A DNA stretch of 64,000 nucleotides from [Mycobacterium] vasticus. Lineage in GTDB: Bacteria; Actinomycetota; Actinomycetes; Mycobacteriales; Mycobacteriaceae. Every line of letters begins with the position of its first letter. The stretch's first letter is position 1. The notes under the pieces are model-generated. The model made no database searches. It saw nothing but the letters and a program-made list of their open reading frames with translations, and was not told the DNA's origin. The stretch lies in assembly GCF_020181595.1 (NCBI RefSeq), contig NZ_CP084028.1, forward strand, positions 4,308,021 to 4,372,020, in the 5' to 3' direction. Below, piece by piece: positions 1 through 7,560 of the stretch. A program made the position numbers and the translations under genes.

Positions 1-72
1 CCACCCCCCCGCCCCCCACCCCCCCCCCCCCCCCCCGCCCCCCGCGCCCCCCCCCCCCCCCCCCCCCCCCCC
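1..72. other. Degenerate poly-C tract, probable contig-end artefact
   Basis: This stretch is almost pure C with a few isolated G and A bases. It has no codon structure and no repeat unit. Such runs at the very end of an assembled sequence usually come from low-complexity read artefacts (poly-G on the other strand). I read it as non-biological. Normal mycobacterial sequence starts at about position 73; bases 73-199 hold the leader of the first gene and nothing else I recognise. Confidence 0.75.
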
Positions 73-199
73 GCTTCGGTTTTGTACGGCGGGTTTTCCT
101 CACCGATTCGTTACCCGGCGCATCGTCGTGTCTGCTTGCACCCGCGCGCCGGTTGGGCGCATGCTGCTCGGCAACCCACCCGCTGAAGGAGGGTGCGCG

Positions 200-736
200 A
201 TGGAGACAACGGGGTCCGGCCGGGCGATCGAGGTCGCCCCTTTCCATTCCCACGGTGAGCTACGTGGATTCGTGGTGTTCGGCCGCTGGCCGGATTCCAC
301 CAAGGAATGGGCGCAGCTGCTCGGCATCACGGTCCGGGTCGCATCGACGCCCGGATTGCTTTCCACCACAACGGTATTCGGTACTCGTGAGGAACTTCCC
401 GACAACCCGGGTCCGGGAACGGTAGGCCTGCTGATGGCCGAGGGCACCATCTCCGGCCACACCCCGATCGCGCCGGGACACTTTGCGGCGCACCAACCGT
501 CGGCGCTGCTGATCCTGCATCCGCCGTCGGAGACCATTCCCTCACTGCCGGAGTGCCGGGGCGCGGCCTCGGGATGTGTGCTGCTGCCCGGCCTGCCCTA
601 CCTGGGCCTGGAACACCGGGCAGCCTGGGTGGAGGCCGAATCCGACGGCACCATCACCTCGATGGTGAGCCGGGTCGGTGTCGACCCGGTGAGCCACCCC
701 GACACCGCGGTCCTGGCCATGCTCCTTGCCGCATAA
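200..736 (+). CDS. Conserved mycobacterial hypothetical protein (Rv3847-like)
   Basis: This is a 178-residue protein of unknown function. The start at 200 is preferred over an upstream ATG at 128 because a strong Shine-Dalgarno (GAAGGAGGG, 185-193) lies just before it. The product starts METTGSGRAIEV and has no signal peptide or membrane segment. It looks like a compact soluble domain rich in Gly, Pro and hydrophobic residues. In M. tuberculosis a gene of this size (Rv3847) lies between sodA and the GDT1-like gene, which matches the order here. No catalytic motif was recognised, so no function is assigned. Confidence 0.8.
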   Translation: METTGSGRAIEVAPFHSHGELRGFVVFGRWPDSTKEWAQLLGITVRVASTPGLLSTTTVFGTREELPDNPGPGTVGLLMAEGTISGHTPIAPGHFAAHQPSALLILHPPSETIPSLPECRGAASGCVLLPGLPYLGLEHRAAWVEAESDGTITSMVSRVGVDPVSHPDTAVLAMLLAA

Positions 737-838
737 GGCGATTCGGATCATTGGATTCGGGCTCCCGAACACCCCCGCAATGGTGGCGCCGCAGGCTGAC
801 GGTCACTAGCCTCGGCAGCTGTCGAAAGGTCGCCCCGC

Positions 839-1495
839 ATGCTTGCCGCCGCGCTGATCAGCCTGGGAGTGGTCTTCCTGGCCGAACTGGGCGACAAGTC
901 GCAGCTGATCACGATGTCCTACGCGATGCGGCACCGGTGGTGGGTGGTGCTGAGCGGGGTGGGGATAGCGGCGTTCGCCGTCCACGGCATCTCGGTGACC
1001 GTCGGCCACTTCCTGGGGCTGACCCTGCCCCCGCGCCCCATCGCCGCGGTCGCCGGTGTCGCCTTCCTCGGCTTCGCGGCGTGGACATGGCGTGAGGGCA
1101 ACAACACCGGCAGCGGGGACGCGCCCGTCCGCGAGCCACGGTTTGCGCTGCTGGCAGTGGTGTCCTCGGTGCTTCTCGCCGAGCTGGGCGACAAGACGAT
1201 GTTGGCGACCGTCGCGCTGGCCAGCGACCACAGCTGGCTGGGCGTGTGGCTCGGCGCGACCCTCGGCATGGTGCTGGCCGACGCGGTGGCCATCGGGGTC
1301 GGGGTGGTGTTGCACCGCCGGCTGCCCGAACACCTGCTGCACCGCTGCGCGGCGGTGCTGTTCGCCGCGTTCGGAATCTGGATGCTGCTCGACGAGGCGC
1401 TCGGGCAGCGCCCGATGGCCATCGCCTCGGCCGGAGCGCTGCTGGTGCTGACGGTCGGCTCGGGGGTTCGCCAAGCCCGCCGAGCGGTCCGGTAG
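839..1495 (+). CDS. GDT1/TMEM165 (UPF0016) family cation transporter, Rv3848-like
   Basis: This 218-residue integral membrane protein has the UPF0016 two-fold repeat. Each half carries the family signature E-L-G-D-K, at residues 16-20 and 115-119. About six hydrophobic segments flank the two motifs. Characterised homologues (yeast Gdt1, bacterial MneA/Mnx) exchange Mn2+ or Ca2+, with the acidic ELGD residues binding the cation. Manganese or calcium efflux is therefore the best guess, but specificity cannot be read from sequence. A GAAAGG ribosome site lies nine bases before the ATG. Its position between the Rv3847-like gene and espR is as in M. tuberculosis. Confidence 0.85.
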   Translation: MLAAALISLGVVFLAELGDKSQLITMSYAMRHRWWVVLSGVGIAAFAVHGISVTVGHFLGLTLPPRPIAAVAGVAFLGFAAWTWREGNNTGSGDAPVREPRFALLAVVSSVLLAELGDKTMLATVALASDHSWLGVWLGATLGMVLADAVAIGVGVVLHRRLPEHLLHRCAAVLFAAFGIWMLLDEALGQRPMAIASAGALLVLTVGSGVRQARRAVR

Positions 1496-1558
1496 CAAAT
1501 CTGGCCAGGAAACGGTACGGCGGTGCAAACTTCACTTCGCCGGAGAGGCGTCCAACGC

Positions 1559-1609
1559 CGAGGACTGATTGTTCGGGGTCAACGCCGACTAACCTCGAGG
1601 ACTGAATTG
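1559..1609. repeat. Imperfect direct repeat in the espR leader
   Basis: CGAGGACTGATTG (1559-1571) recurs as CGAGGACTGAATTG (1596-1609), 37 bases downstream. Both copies lie upstream of the espR promoter. EspR is known to bind cooperatively to paired sites and to its own promoter, so these are candidate autoregulatory sites; that is inference only. Confidence 0.35.
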
Positions 1610-1715
1610 TGCGTGGTACAGCCCACAAACGGTCTTCGAATCGACCCCGCGCGCGGTGAACGAGTTCGCCACCCGACCAATCTGAATCAAGATCGAATTC
1701 ACCGGAGAATCACCC

Positions 1716-1744
1716 TTGGTTGTGTCGGCATCTATCGCTACGAT
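1716..1744 (+). promoter_or_regulatory. Probable SigA-type promoter of espR
   Basis: TTGGTT (1716-1721) and TACGAT (1739-1744) are separated by exactly 17 bases and lie about 85 bases before the espR start. The whole 333-base gap (1496-1828) has no convincing coding sequence. It appears to be a regulatory region, with the direct repeat at 1559-1609, this promoter, and a GGAGG ribosome site at 1816-1820. Confidence 0.45.
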
Positions 1745-1828
1745 GAATCAGCAAATATTTTCCACGTGACGGCGAACCCCCCGCCGACCGTGTATCGACC
1801 GCCTGCCGACCCCCTGGAGGTCCTATCG

Positions 1829-2227
1829 ATGAGCGCGACTTTCGCTGCCCGCCTGAACCGACTCTTCGACACCGTCTATCCGCCCGGACGCGGGCCGCAC
1901 ACCTCCGCGGAGGTGATCGCCGCACTCAAAGCCGAGGGCATCACCATGTCCGCCCCCTACCTGTCGCAGCTGCGCTCGGGCAACCGGACCAACCCGTCGA
2001 TGGCCACCATGGCCGCTCTCGCCAACTTCTTCCGGATCAAACTCGCGTTCTTCACCGATGACGACTACTACACCAAGTTGGACTCGGAGTTGTCCTGGCT
2101 GGACGGGGTTCGTGAGGCCGGTGTCCGCCGCATCGCGACCAACGTCATCGGGTTGTCGAGCGAGTCCCAGAAGGACGTGTTGGAGCGGATCGACGAGCTG
2201 CGCCGCAAGGAACACCTCAGCGCCTGA
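1829..2227 (+). CDS. espR: Nucleoid-associated transcriptional regulator EspR
   Basis: The 132-residue product has the same length as M. tuberculosis EspR. It starts MSATFAARLNRLFDTVYPP, nearly identical to what I recall of the tuberculosis protein. It has an N-terminal helix-turn-helix (roughly residues 20-65, including APYLSQLRSGNR) followed by a C-terminal dimerisation region. EspR binds many chromosomal sites cooperatively and activates espACD, and so ESX-1 secretion. The start at 1829 is chosen by homology and by the GGAGG eight bases upstream; an in-frame extension back to 1523 is rejected. The C-terminal half differs more from the tuberculosis protein than the DNA-binding half. No ESX-1 genes are present in the window. 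Confidence 0.95.
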   Translation: MSATFAARLNRLFDTVYPPGRGPHTSAEVIAALKAEGITMSAPYLSQLRSGNRTNPSMATMAALANFFRIKLAFFTDDDYYTKLDSELSWLDGVREAGVRRIATNVIGLSSESQKDVLERIDELRRKEHLSA

Positions 2228-2294
2228 GGTGCCGAAGCCGCCATTAGGGTTGGCGGGATCGGTTCGCAAGTGAGACACCCGGGAGGCGACCGCC

Positions 2295-2963
2295 ATGGGC
2301 CTGTTCAGAAAACGCAAGAGCCGCGCGACCCGGCGTGCTGAGGCGCGTGCGCTCAAGGCCCGGGCCAAGCTGGAGGCGCGGCTGGCCGCCAAGGGTGAGG
2401 CCAAGCGCTTCAAGGCCACTCAGCGCGCCGACTCCCGGGCCCTCAGCGCCCAGCTCAAAGCCGAACGGGATCGCGACCGAACCACGCTCAAAGCGGCGCA
2501 GAGCCAGCTCAAGGCGGCCCGCGACGGCAGGCTGCTGTCGCCGGCCCGCATTCGCCGCACCCTGACGGTGTCGCGGATGCTCGCCCCCATCGTGGTGCCG
2601 GTGGCCTATCGCGGTGCCATGGCGGTGCGTGGCCTGATCGACGAGCGGCGGGCCGCCCAGCTCGGCGTTCCGCTGGCCCGGATGGGCGAGTTCTCCGGGA
2701 GCGGCAAGAACGAGGCCCAGCTCTCATCGCGGATCCTCGGGGCGGAGCGGACGCTGCGTGAGGTCGCGGACCGAAGGCCCAAGGACGCCGAGACCAAGCA
2801 GTTCGTCTCGGCGGTGACCGACCGGTTGAGCGACCTGTCCACCGCCGTCACCGCCATCGAGACCATGCCCGGCGACCGCCGCCGAGCCGGATTCGCCTCG
2901 ATCAGCGAGCAGCTCGACGGCATCGACGCCGATCTGATGGCCCGGCTGGGGCTGCCGTCATGA
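2295..2963 (+). CDS. Lys/Arg/Ala-rich conserved protein (Rv3850-like, probably DUF6474)
   Basis: The 222-residue protein has a very basic N-terminal half (MGLFRKRKSRATRRAEARAL onward, to about residue 90). This half is predicted to be one long helix or coiled coil with repeated KA/RA/LKA patterns. A short hydrophobic patch follows (about 95-115, LAPIVVPVAYRGAMAVRGL), then a helical C-terminus. It follows espR directly, as Rv3850 does in M. tuberculosis. The function is unknown; the charge pattern would suit binding to nucleic acid or to acidic membrane lipids, which is inference. Its stop overlaps the start of the next gene (ATGA, 2960-2963), which indicates translational coupling. Confidence 0.85.
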   Translation: MGLFRKRKSRATRRAEARALKARAKLEARLAAKGEAKRFKATQRADSRALSAQLKAERDRDRTTLKAAQSQLKAARDGRLLSPARIRRTLTVSRMLAPIVVPVAYRGAMAVRGLIDERRAAQLGVPLARMGEFSGSGKNEAQLSSRILGAERTLREVADRRPKDAETKQFVSAVTDRLSDLSTAVTAIETMPGDRRRAGFASISEQLDGIDADLMARLGLPS

Positions 2964-3634
2964 ACGCGGCCACCCGGGCCGCCGCCATCACCGCCGCGAT
3001 CGCCGCCCTCGGTTCGGTCGGTGTCGCACCGGCTTGGGCCCACGTGCACGCCAGCAGCCCGGGAGCGGTTCGCGGAGGCATCGCGATGGTCACCTTCGAA
3101 GTGCCGAACGAATCGCCGACCGGTTCTGCCACAACCGAACTCACCGTGACGCTGCCCGACGTGGCGTCGGCGCGCACCGAGACCACGCCGGGCTGGACGG
3201 CCAAGCTGGACCGCGACGCCAAGACCGGCGCGGTGCACGCGGTCACCTGGACGGCCACCAGCGGCGGCATCGGCCCCGACCAGTTCGGTCTGTTCCGGAT
3301 CGCGATGCGCCTGCCCGACACCGACACCGTGGACTTCCCCGCCGCGCAGCGCTACGCCGACGGGACGGTGGTGCGCTGGGACCAGGCGCCGCCGCCGGGC
3401 GGCGGCGAGGCCGAGCACCCGGTGCCCGCACTGCAACTGGGCGCCGGCCCCGCGTCGGCACCCGAGCACCACGCCCAGCATCCGGCGCCGGCCGTCTCCG
3501 CCGGGCCCGCGACCTCCGCCGACGCCGCACCGCAGGGCGGGCACGGTGACAACACTGCCCGGCTGCTCGGCGGCACCGCACTGCTGGTCGCCGCACTGGC
3601 CGCCACGCTCACCCTGGCGCGGCGGCGGCAGTGA
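2960..3634 (+). CDS. YcnI-family (DUF1775) exported copper-associated protein
   Basis: The 224-residue protein has a signal peptide (cleavage near APAWA-HVHASSP), and the mature chain starts with His-Val-His. YcnI proteins bind Cu(II) through an N-terminal His brace and a conserved Trp. His is the first mature residue here, and Trp occurs in TPGWTAKL. The DUF1775 domain spans about residues 28-150. A Pro/Ala/His-rich linker and a C-terminal hydrophobic segment (LLGGTALLVAALAATLTLARRRQ, a few residues from the end) anchor it to the membrane. It is coupled by a 4-base overlap to the gene before it, and to the CopC-like gene after it, forming a YcnI-CopC pair. There is no adjacent copper permease (CopD). 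Confidence 0.88.
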   Translation: MNAATRAAAITAAIAALGSVGVAPAWAHVHASSPGAVRGGIAMVTFEVPNESPTGSATTELTVTLPDVASARTETTPGWTAKLDRDAKTGAVHAVTWTATSGGIGPDQFGLFRIAMRLPDTDTVDFPAAQRYADGTVVRWDQAPPPGGGEAEHPVPALQLGAGPASAPEHHAQHPAPAVSAGPATSADAAPQGGHGDNTARLLGGTALLVAALAATLTLARRRQ

Positions 3635-4167
3635 CGCGGGCCGTGCGGGTAGCGTGCGCCGGGCTGTTCACGCTGGTCATGCTGTTCACCGCTACCGGGG
3701 TGGCCGCCGCGCACGCGGTGCTGGTGTCCAGTGACCCGGCCCGCGGCGCCGAGTTGGCCAGCGGGCCGCAGCGGGTCAGCGCCACCTTCAACGAGCAGTT
3801 GCAGACCAGCTTCGCGGCCATGACCGTGGTCGGCCCCGACGGCAACCTCTGGTCGTCAGGCGACACGCAGGTCCAGGGTGCGGTCGCGAGCGTCGGTGTC
3901 CGCCCGCTCGGGCCGGCCGGCACCTACACCGTCAACTACCGGGTGACCTCGGCCGACGGGCACGTGGTCACCGGCTCGTGGCCGTTCCAGCTGACGGTGG
4001 CCGGATCCGGCGAACCCGGACCGGCGGCGTCTGATCACGCCGAGGCGGCACCGCTGCCCCGCCGCTATGCCGATCCGGCCACCGAGGACCTGCCGATCTG
4101 GCCGTTCGTGGCCGGCGCGGTGGCGCTGGTCGCCGGCGGTCTGTGGTTGAGCCGGCGGCGGCACTGA
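3631..4167 (+). CDS. CopC-domain exported copper-binding protein
   Basis: This 178-residue protein starts with GTG, overlapping the previous stop (GTGA, 3631-3634). It has a signal peptide ending at AAA-HAVLVSSDPA, so the mature N-terminus is His, as in the Cu(II) site of CopC proteins. The CopC beta-barrel includes the expected GTYTVNYRVTSADGHVVTGS segment, whose DGH supplies a second metal ligand. A hydrophobic C-terminal segment followed by LSRRRH anchors it in the membrane. With the preceding YcnI protein it probably handles periplasmic copper. CopC is often fused or adjacent to a CopD permease, which is missing here. Confidence 0.88.
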   Translation: MTRAVRVACAGLFTLVMLFTATGVAAAHAVLVSSDPARGAELASGPQRVSATFNEQLQTSFAAMTVVGPDGNLWSSGDTQVQGAVASVGVRPLGPAGTYTVNYRVTSADGHVVTGSWPFQLTVAGSGEPGPAASDHAEAAPLPRRYADPATEDLPIWPFVAGAVALVAGGLWLSRRRH

Positions 4168-4192
4168 TCGCGGCGGATTGGAAGGTGCTGGC

Positions 4193-4666
4193 ATGATGGG
4201 CGATATGACTGACCCGCAGGGCCAACCTGATCACGAGTCCGCCCCCACCCCTGAGCCCGCCGCCGCGCCCGAGCCGGCCGCCACGCCTGAATCCGCCGCC
4301 GCCCCCGAGCCCGCCGACCAGCCGGTGACACCGCCGGCCAAGAAGGCACCGGCCAAAAAGGCACCCGCCAAGAAGGCCGCGAAGAAGGCTCCGGCGAAGA
4401 AGGCACCCGCCAAGAAAGCACCAGCCAAGAAAGCTCCCGCCAAGACGACTCCCGCTCCGGCGATCGCGAACGGCGCCCGGCCGCTGACTGCCGGCGCCAA
4501 AGAGACTGCGGCCCAAGCCAAGTCGACGGTGGAAAAGGCGGGCAACGCACTTCCGTCGGTACCGGCGCCGACCCAGCCGTCGGTGGTCCCGCTGGTGGCC
4601 GCGGGTATCGGCGGCCTGCTGGTGCTGCTGCTGCTGCGCCGGTTGCTGCACGCACTGCGCGGCTGA
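4193..4666 (+). CDS. Membrane-anchored Pro/Ala/Lys-repeat protein
   Basis: A low-complexity protein of 157 residues. After an acidic Pro/Glu/Ala segment it has about ten PAKKA-type repeats (4336-4440), resembling the basic tails of mycobacterial HupB and histone H1. A single C-terminal transmembrane helix follows ([21 protein letters not shown]), ending in basic residues. The start at 4193 is supported by GAAGG eight bases upstream; ATGs at 4196 and 4205 are alternatives. A basic cytoplasmic tail tethered to the membrane could contact DNA or polyanions, but no homologue of known function was recognised. It lies 25 bases after the CopC gene and nine bases before rraA, so it is probably co-transcribed with them. 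Confidence 0.75.
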   Translation: MMGDMTDPQGQPDHESAPTPEPAAAPEPAATPESAAAPEPADQPVTPPAKKAPAKKAPAKKAAKKAPAKKAPAKKAPAKKAPAKTTPAPAIANGARPLTAGAKETAAQAKSTVEKAGNALPSVPAPTQPSVVPLVAAGIGGLLVLLLLRRLLHALRG

Positions 4667-4674
4667 GCCCGGCT

Positions 4675-5148
4675 GTGAGCATCGACTTTCGGCCCACCGC
4701 CGACCTGGTCGACGACATCGGCGCCGATGTGCGCAGCTGCGACCTGCAGTTCCGCCAACTGGGCGCACGCACCGAATTCGCGGGCCCGATCAGCACCGTG
4801 CGCTGCTTCCAGGACAACGCGCTGCTGAAGTCGGTGCTGTCGAGTCCGGGCAACGGCGGGGTGCTGGTGATCGACGGCGCCGGGTCGCTGCACACCGCGT
4901 TGGTCGGCGACGTGATCGCCGAGCTGGGCCGGGCCAACGGCTGGGCCGGGCTGATCGTGCACGGCGCGGTGCGCGACGCGGCGACACTGCGCACCCTCGA
5001 CATCGGCATCAAGGCGCTGGGCACCAACCCGCGTAAGAGCACCAAGACCGGCGCCGGCGAGCGCGACGTCGTCGTCGAGCTCGGCGGCATCCGGTTCGTC
5101 CCCGGCGAGATCGCCTACAGCGACGACGACGGCATCGTCGTCGTCTGA
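4675..5148 (+). CDS. rraA: RraA family protein (historically annotated menG, Rv3853)
   Basis: This 157-residue protein starts with GTG nine bases after the preceding stop. It has the RraA/HMG-aldolase fold signature: the [20 protein letters not shown] segment and the R-D of AVRDAATL, which form the ligand site. The family was misnamed MenG (demethylmenaquinone methyltransferase). Members are either regulators of RNase E (RraA) or class II aldolases such as 4-hydroxy-4-methyl-2-oxoglutarate aldolase. The short length and lack of extensions favour the RraA-type trimer. The next M. tuberculosis gene after its orthologue is ethA, which also follows here after one inserted gene. Confidence 0.88.
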   Translation: MSIDFRPTADLVDDIGADVRSCDLQFRQLGARTEFAGPISTVRCFQDNALLKSVLSSPGNGGVLVIDGAGSLHTALVGDVIAELGRANGWAGLIVHGAVRDAATLRTLDIGIKALGTNPRKSTKTGAGERDVVVELGGIRFVPGEIAYSDDDGIVVV

Positions 5149-5165
5149 GTCCGGGCGACCAGACC

Positions 5166-5888
5166 ATGACAGCTGACAGCCTGCGGGACCGCTGGGACGC
5201 CATCCGCGGGCGCGTCGAATCGGCCTGCCACGATGCCGGACGTGATCCGGCCGAGATCACGATTCTGCCCGTCAGCAAGACGTTCGACCCCGAGGTGATC
5301 CGGGAGGCGGTCGGCCTGGGTCTGCACCGATTCGGGGAGAACAAGGTTCAGGAGATCCGCGACAAATACGAGCCCCTGGCCGACTGCGGGATCGACTGGG
5401 TGATGATCGGGCACCTGCAGACCAACAAGGCCGGCGTGGTGGCGCGGCTGGCCACCGAGGTGCAGTCGCTGGACCGGCCCAAGCTGGCCGCGGCGCTGGA
5501 CCGGCAACTGCGCGCCGAGGGCCGCGCCATCGACGTGCTGGTACAGGTCAAGACCTCCGACGAGCCCAGCAAGTACGGCCTGGATCCCGACCGGCTGCCG
5601 GCGTTCCTCGACGAGCTGGCCGATTACCCCACCATGCGGGTGCGCGGATTGATGACGTTGGCCATCAACACCACCGACCCCGACAAAGTACGGGGCTGCT
5701 TTCGGCGGCTGCGTGAGCTGCGCGATACCGCCGCCGCGCACGGCCACGAGCTGCCGCGGCTGTCGATGGGGATGAGCGGGGACTTTCCCCTGGCGATCGC
5801 CGAGGGCGCCACCGAGGTGCGGATCGGCACCGCGATCTTCGGCGCCCGCCCCTACCCCGACTCCTACTACTGGCCGGAGCGCGGTTAG
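5166..5888 (+). CDS. YggS/PLPBP family pyridoxal 5'-phosphate homeostasis protein
   Basis: The 240-residue protein has the fold of the PLP-binding alanine-racemase barrel. The PLP-binding lysine lies in the motif PVSKTFD (about residue 39). The conserved GENKVQE, W-x-x-IGHLQ-x-NK and LSMGMSGD segments follow in order. PLPBP proteins buffer and deliver PLP and have no known catalytic turnover. Mycobacteria carry a yggS gene in the division cluster beside ftsZ, so this is probably a second paralogue. It lies 17 bases after rraA on the same strand, which suggests a shared transcript. At 5889-5937 is a short GC-rich gap with no gene. Confidence 0.92.
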   Translation: MTADSLRDRWDAIRGRVESACHDAGRDPAEITILPVSKTFDPEVIREAVGLGLHRFGENKVQEIRDKYEPLADCGIDWVMIGHLQTNKAGVVARLATEVQSLDRPKLAAALDRQLRAEGRAIDVLVQVKTSDEPSKYGLDPDRLPAFLDELADYPTMRVRGLMTLAINTTDPDKVRGCFRRLRELRDTAAAHGHELPRLSMGMSGDFPLAIAEGATEVRIGTAIFGARPYPDSYYWPERG

Positions 5889-5937
5889 GCGATCGCAAGC
5901 GCGGCGGAGCCGGGCGAAGCGGGTCGCCGTGGAGGCG

Positions 5938-7416
5938 CTAAGCGCTCACGACCGCGCGGTGCTTGCTGAACCGCAGCGACTTCTCGTCGACCTTGCCGTA
6001 CCGGATCAGCCGCAGGTCCAGCAGATAGTTCTGCTTGAGCCGCCACGGGGCTTGCGAACCGGATCGCGGCAGGGTGTCCATCGACCGGCGGAAGTACCCG
6101 GGGCTGAAGTCCATGAACGGCCGTTCTTCCACCTCGCCGCCGGGGTGCTCGGGCTCGACCCGATCGAAGCCGTGCTCGTCCATGTAGTTGAGCACCCGGC
6201 AGACGAACTCCGAGACCAGGTCGGCCTTGAGCGTCCAGGACGCGTTGGTGTAGCCGAAGCTGACCGCCGCATTGGGAACGCCGGAGAACATCAGCCCCTT
6301 GTAGGTCATGGCCTTGGGCAGGTCGATCGGCCCGCCGTTACGCAGCAGTGTCGCGCCGCCCAATAGCTGCATGTTCAAGCCGGTCGCGGTGATGATGATG
6401 TCGGCGTGCAGTTCCTGGCCGGAGTCCAGCCGGATTCCGGTCCTGGTGAACGTCTCGATGGTGTCGGTGACCACGTCGGCCTTGCCGTCGCGGATGGTCT
6501 TGAACAGATCACCGTTGGGGGCCAGGCACAACCGCTCGTCCCACGGGTTGTAGCGCGGCCCGAAGTGCTTGGCCACGTCATAACCTTCCGGCAGCCGGTG
6601 CTTGGCCATCGTCATCAGCGTCTTGCGCATGTACGTGGGGAAGGTCTGCGACAGCTGGTACTGGAAGGTGCTGAAGACGATGGCTTTCCAGCGGTTGACG
6701 AAATGCGCGGCCTTGCGCGGCAGGAACCGGTTGGCCTGCACGGCGATCGGGTCCACCAGGGGCAGCGCACCGACGTAGGTCGGCGAGCGCTGCAGCATGG
6801 TCAAATGCCCGGCTCCGGACTTGGCCAGCGCGGGAATGAGCGTCACCGCGGTGGCGCCGCTGCCGATCACCACGATCTTCTTGCCGGCGTAGTCCAGATC
6901 CTCCGGCCAGTGCTGCGGGTGCACGATGATGCCGCCGGCCGCGGCGAAGTCCTGCGCGCCGGGGAATTCCGGCGAATAGCCCTGCTCGTAATTGTAGTAA
7001 CCGCTGCAGGCGAACACGAACGAGGCGGTGATCTGTTGCAGCTCGCCGTTGTGGTCGACGGTTAGCGTCCACTGGTTGCCGGCATCCGACCAGTCCGCCG
7101 AGACCACCCGGTGCCGGTAGCGAATGTGGGAGTCGATGCCGTTTTCGACGGCGGCCTCGTTGATGTAGTTCCAGATGTCCGCCCCGTCGGCGATCGAGTG
7201 GGCCGAGCGCCACGGCTTGAACCGGAAGCCCAGGGTGAACATGTCGGAGTCGGAGCGGATTCCGGGGTACTTGAACAGGTCCCAGGTGCCGCCGAGGTTG
7301 TCCCGGCACTCCAGGATGGCGTAGCTCTTGTTCGGGCAGCGGTTCTGCAGGTGCCAGGCCGCGCTGATACCGGAGATGCCGGCGCCGACGATCACAACGT
7401 CGAGGTGTTCAGTCAT
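5938..7416 (-). CDS. ethA: Flavin-containing Baeyer-Villiger monooxygenase EthA, copy 1
   Basis: The 492-residue protein starts MTEHLDVVIVGAGISGISAA, very close to M. tuberculosis EthA. It has the N-terminal FAD Rossmann motif GAGISG, the NADPH motif GSGATA and the Baeyer-Villiger fingerprint around HPQHWPEDLDY. EthA oxidises ketones and activates thioamide pro-drugs such as ethionamide; its natural substrate is uncertain. This copy lies next to rraA/yggS, as ethA lies next to menG in M. tuberculosis, but it lacks an adjacent ethR. A paralogue (11672-13141) sits beside ethR. An inverted repeat (7419-7442) directly upstream may be its operator. Confidence 0.92.
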   Translation of the reverse strand: MTEHLDVVIVGAGISGISAAWHLQNRCPNKSYAILECRDNLGGTWDLFKYPGIRSDSDMFTLGFRFKPWRSAHSIADGADIWNYINEAAVENGIDSHIRYRHRVVSADWSDAGNQWTLTVDHNGELQQITASFVFACSGYYNYEQGYSPEFPGAQDFAAAGGIIVHPQHWPEDLDYAGKKIVVIGSGATAVTLIPALAKSGAGHLTMLQRSPTYVGALPLVDPIAVQANRFLPRKAAHFVNRWKAIVFSTFQYQLSQTFPTYMRKTLMTMAKHRLPEGYDVAKHFGPRYNPWDERLCLAPNGDLFKTIRDGKADVVTDTIETFTRTGIRLDSGQELHADIIITATGLNMQLLGGATLLRNGGPIDLPKAMTYKGLMFSGVPNAAVSFGYTNASWTLKADLVSEFVCRVLNYMDEHGFDRVEPEHPGGEVEERPFMDFSPGYFRRSMDTLPRSGSQAPWRLKQNYLLDLRLIRYGKVDEKSLRFSKHRAVVSA

Positions 7417-7418
7417 GC

Positions 7419-7442
7419 CGACAGGTTATCAACGTGCTGTCG
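7419..7442. promoter_or_regulatory. Inverted repeat upstream of ethA copy 1
   Basis: CGACAG (7419-7424) and CTGTCG (7437-7442) form a perfect 6-base inverted repeat with 12 bases between the arms. It lies immediately upstream of the ethA copy 1 start. The CGACA/TGTCG half-sites resemble those in the EthR operator region at 13178-13212, so EthR could act here in trans. That is inference. Confidence 0.4.
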
Positions 7443-7504
7443 AGTTAGCCAACGGTGCGTTGAGTAATTCGACGGTATGTAGACGCTGTCGGGCCCGGAG
7501 ACCG

Positions 7505-7542
7505 GGAAAGCCCCACCCGCGCGGTAGCGTGTGGGGCTTTCC
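7505..7542 (-). terminator. Strong hairpin, probable terminator of the PGRS gene
   Basis: GGAAAGCCCCAC (7505-7516) pairs perfectly with GTGGGGCTTTCC (7531-7542), giving a 12-base stem and 14-base loop. It begins 19 bases beyond the PGRS stop codon. There is no T tract, which is common for mycobacterial terminators. It would also insulate ethA copy 1 from transcription entering from the PGRS gene. Confidence 0.7.
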
Positions 7543-7560
7543 AGGGTTGTGGGCCGCCAC

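Noticed and set aside
1523..1828. In-frame upstream extension of espR
   Set aside because: It would give a 234-residue protein with a non-homologous leader. EspR is 132 residues and a ribosome site precedes the 1829 start.
5889..5937. GC-rich stretch after yggS that resembles words common in mycobacterial intergenic DNA
   Set aside because: It has no clear symmetry or boundaries, and without other copies in the window I cannot show that it is a repeat element.
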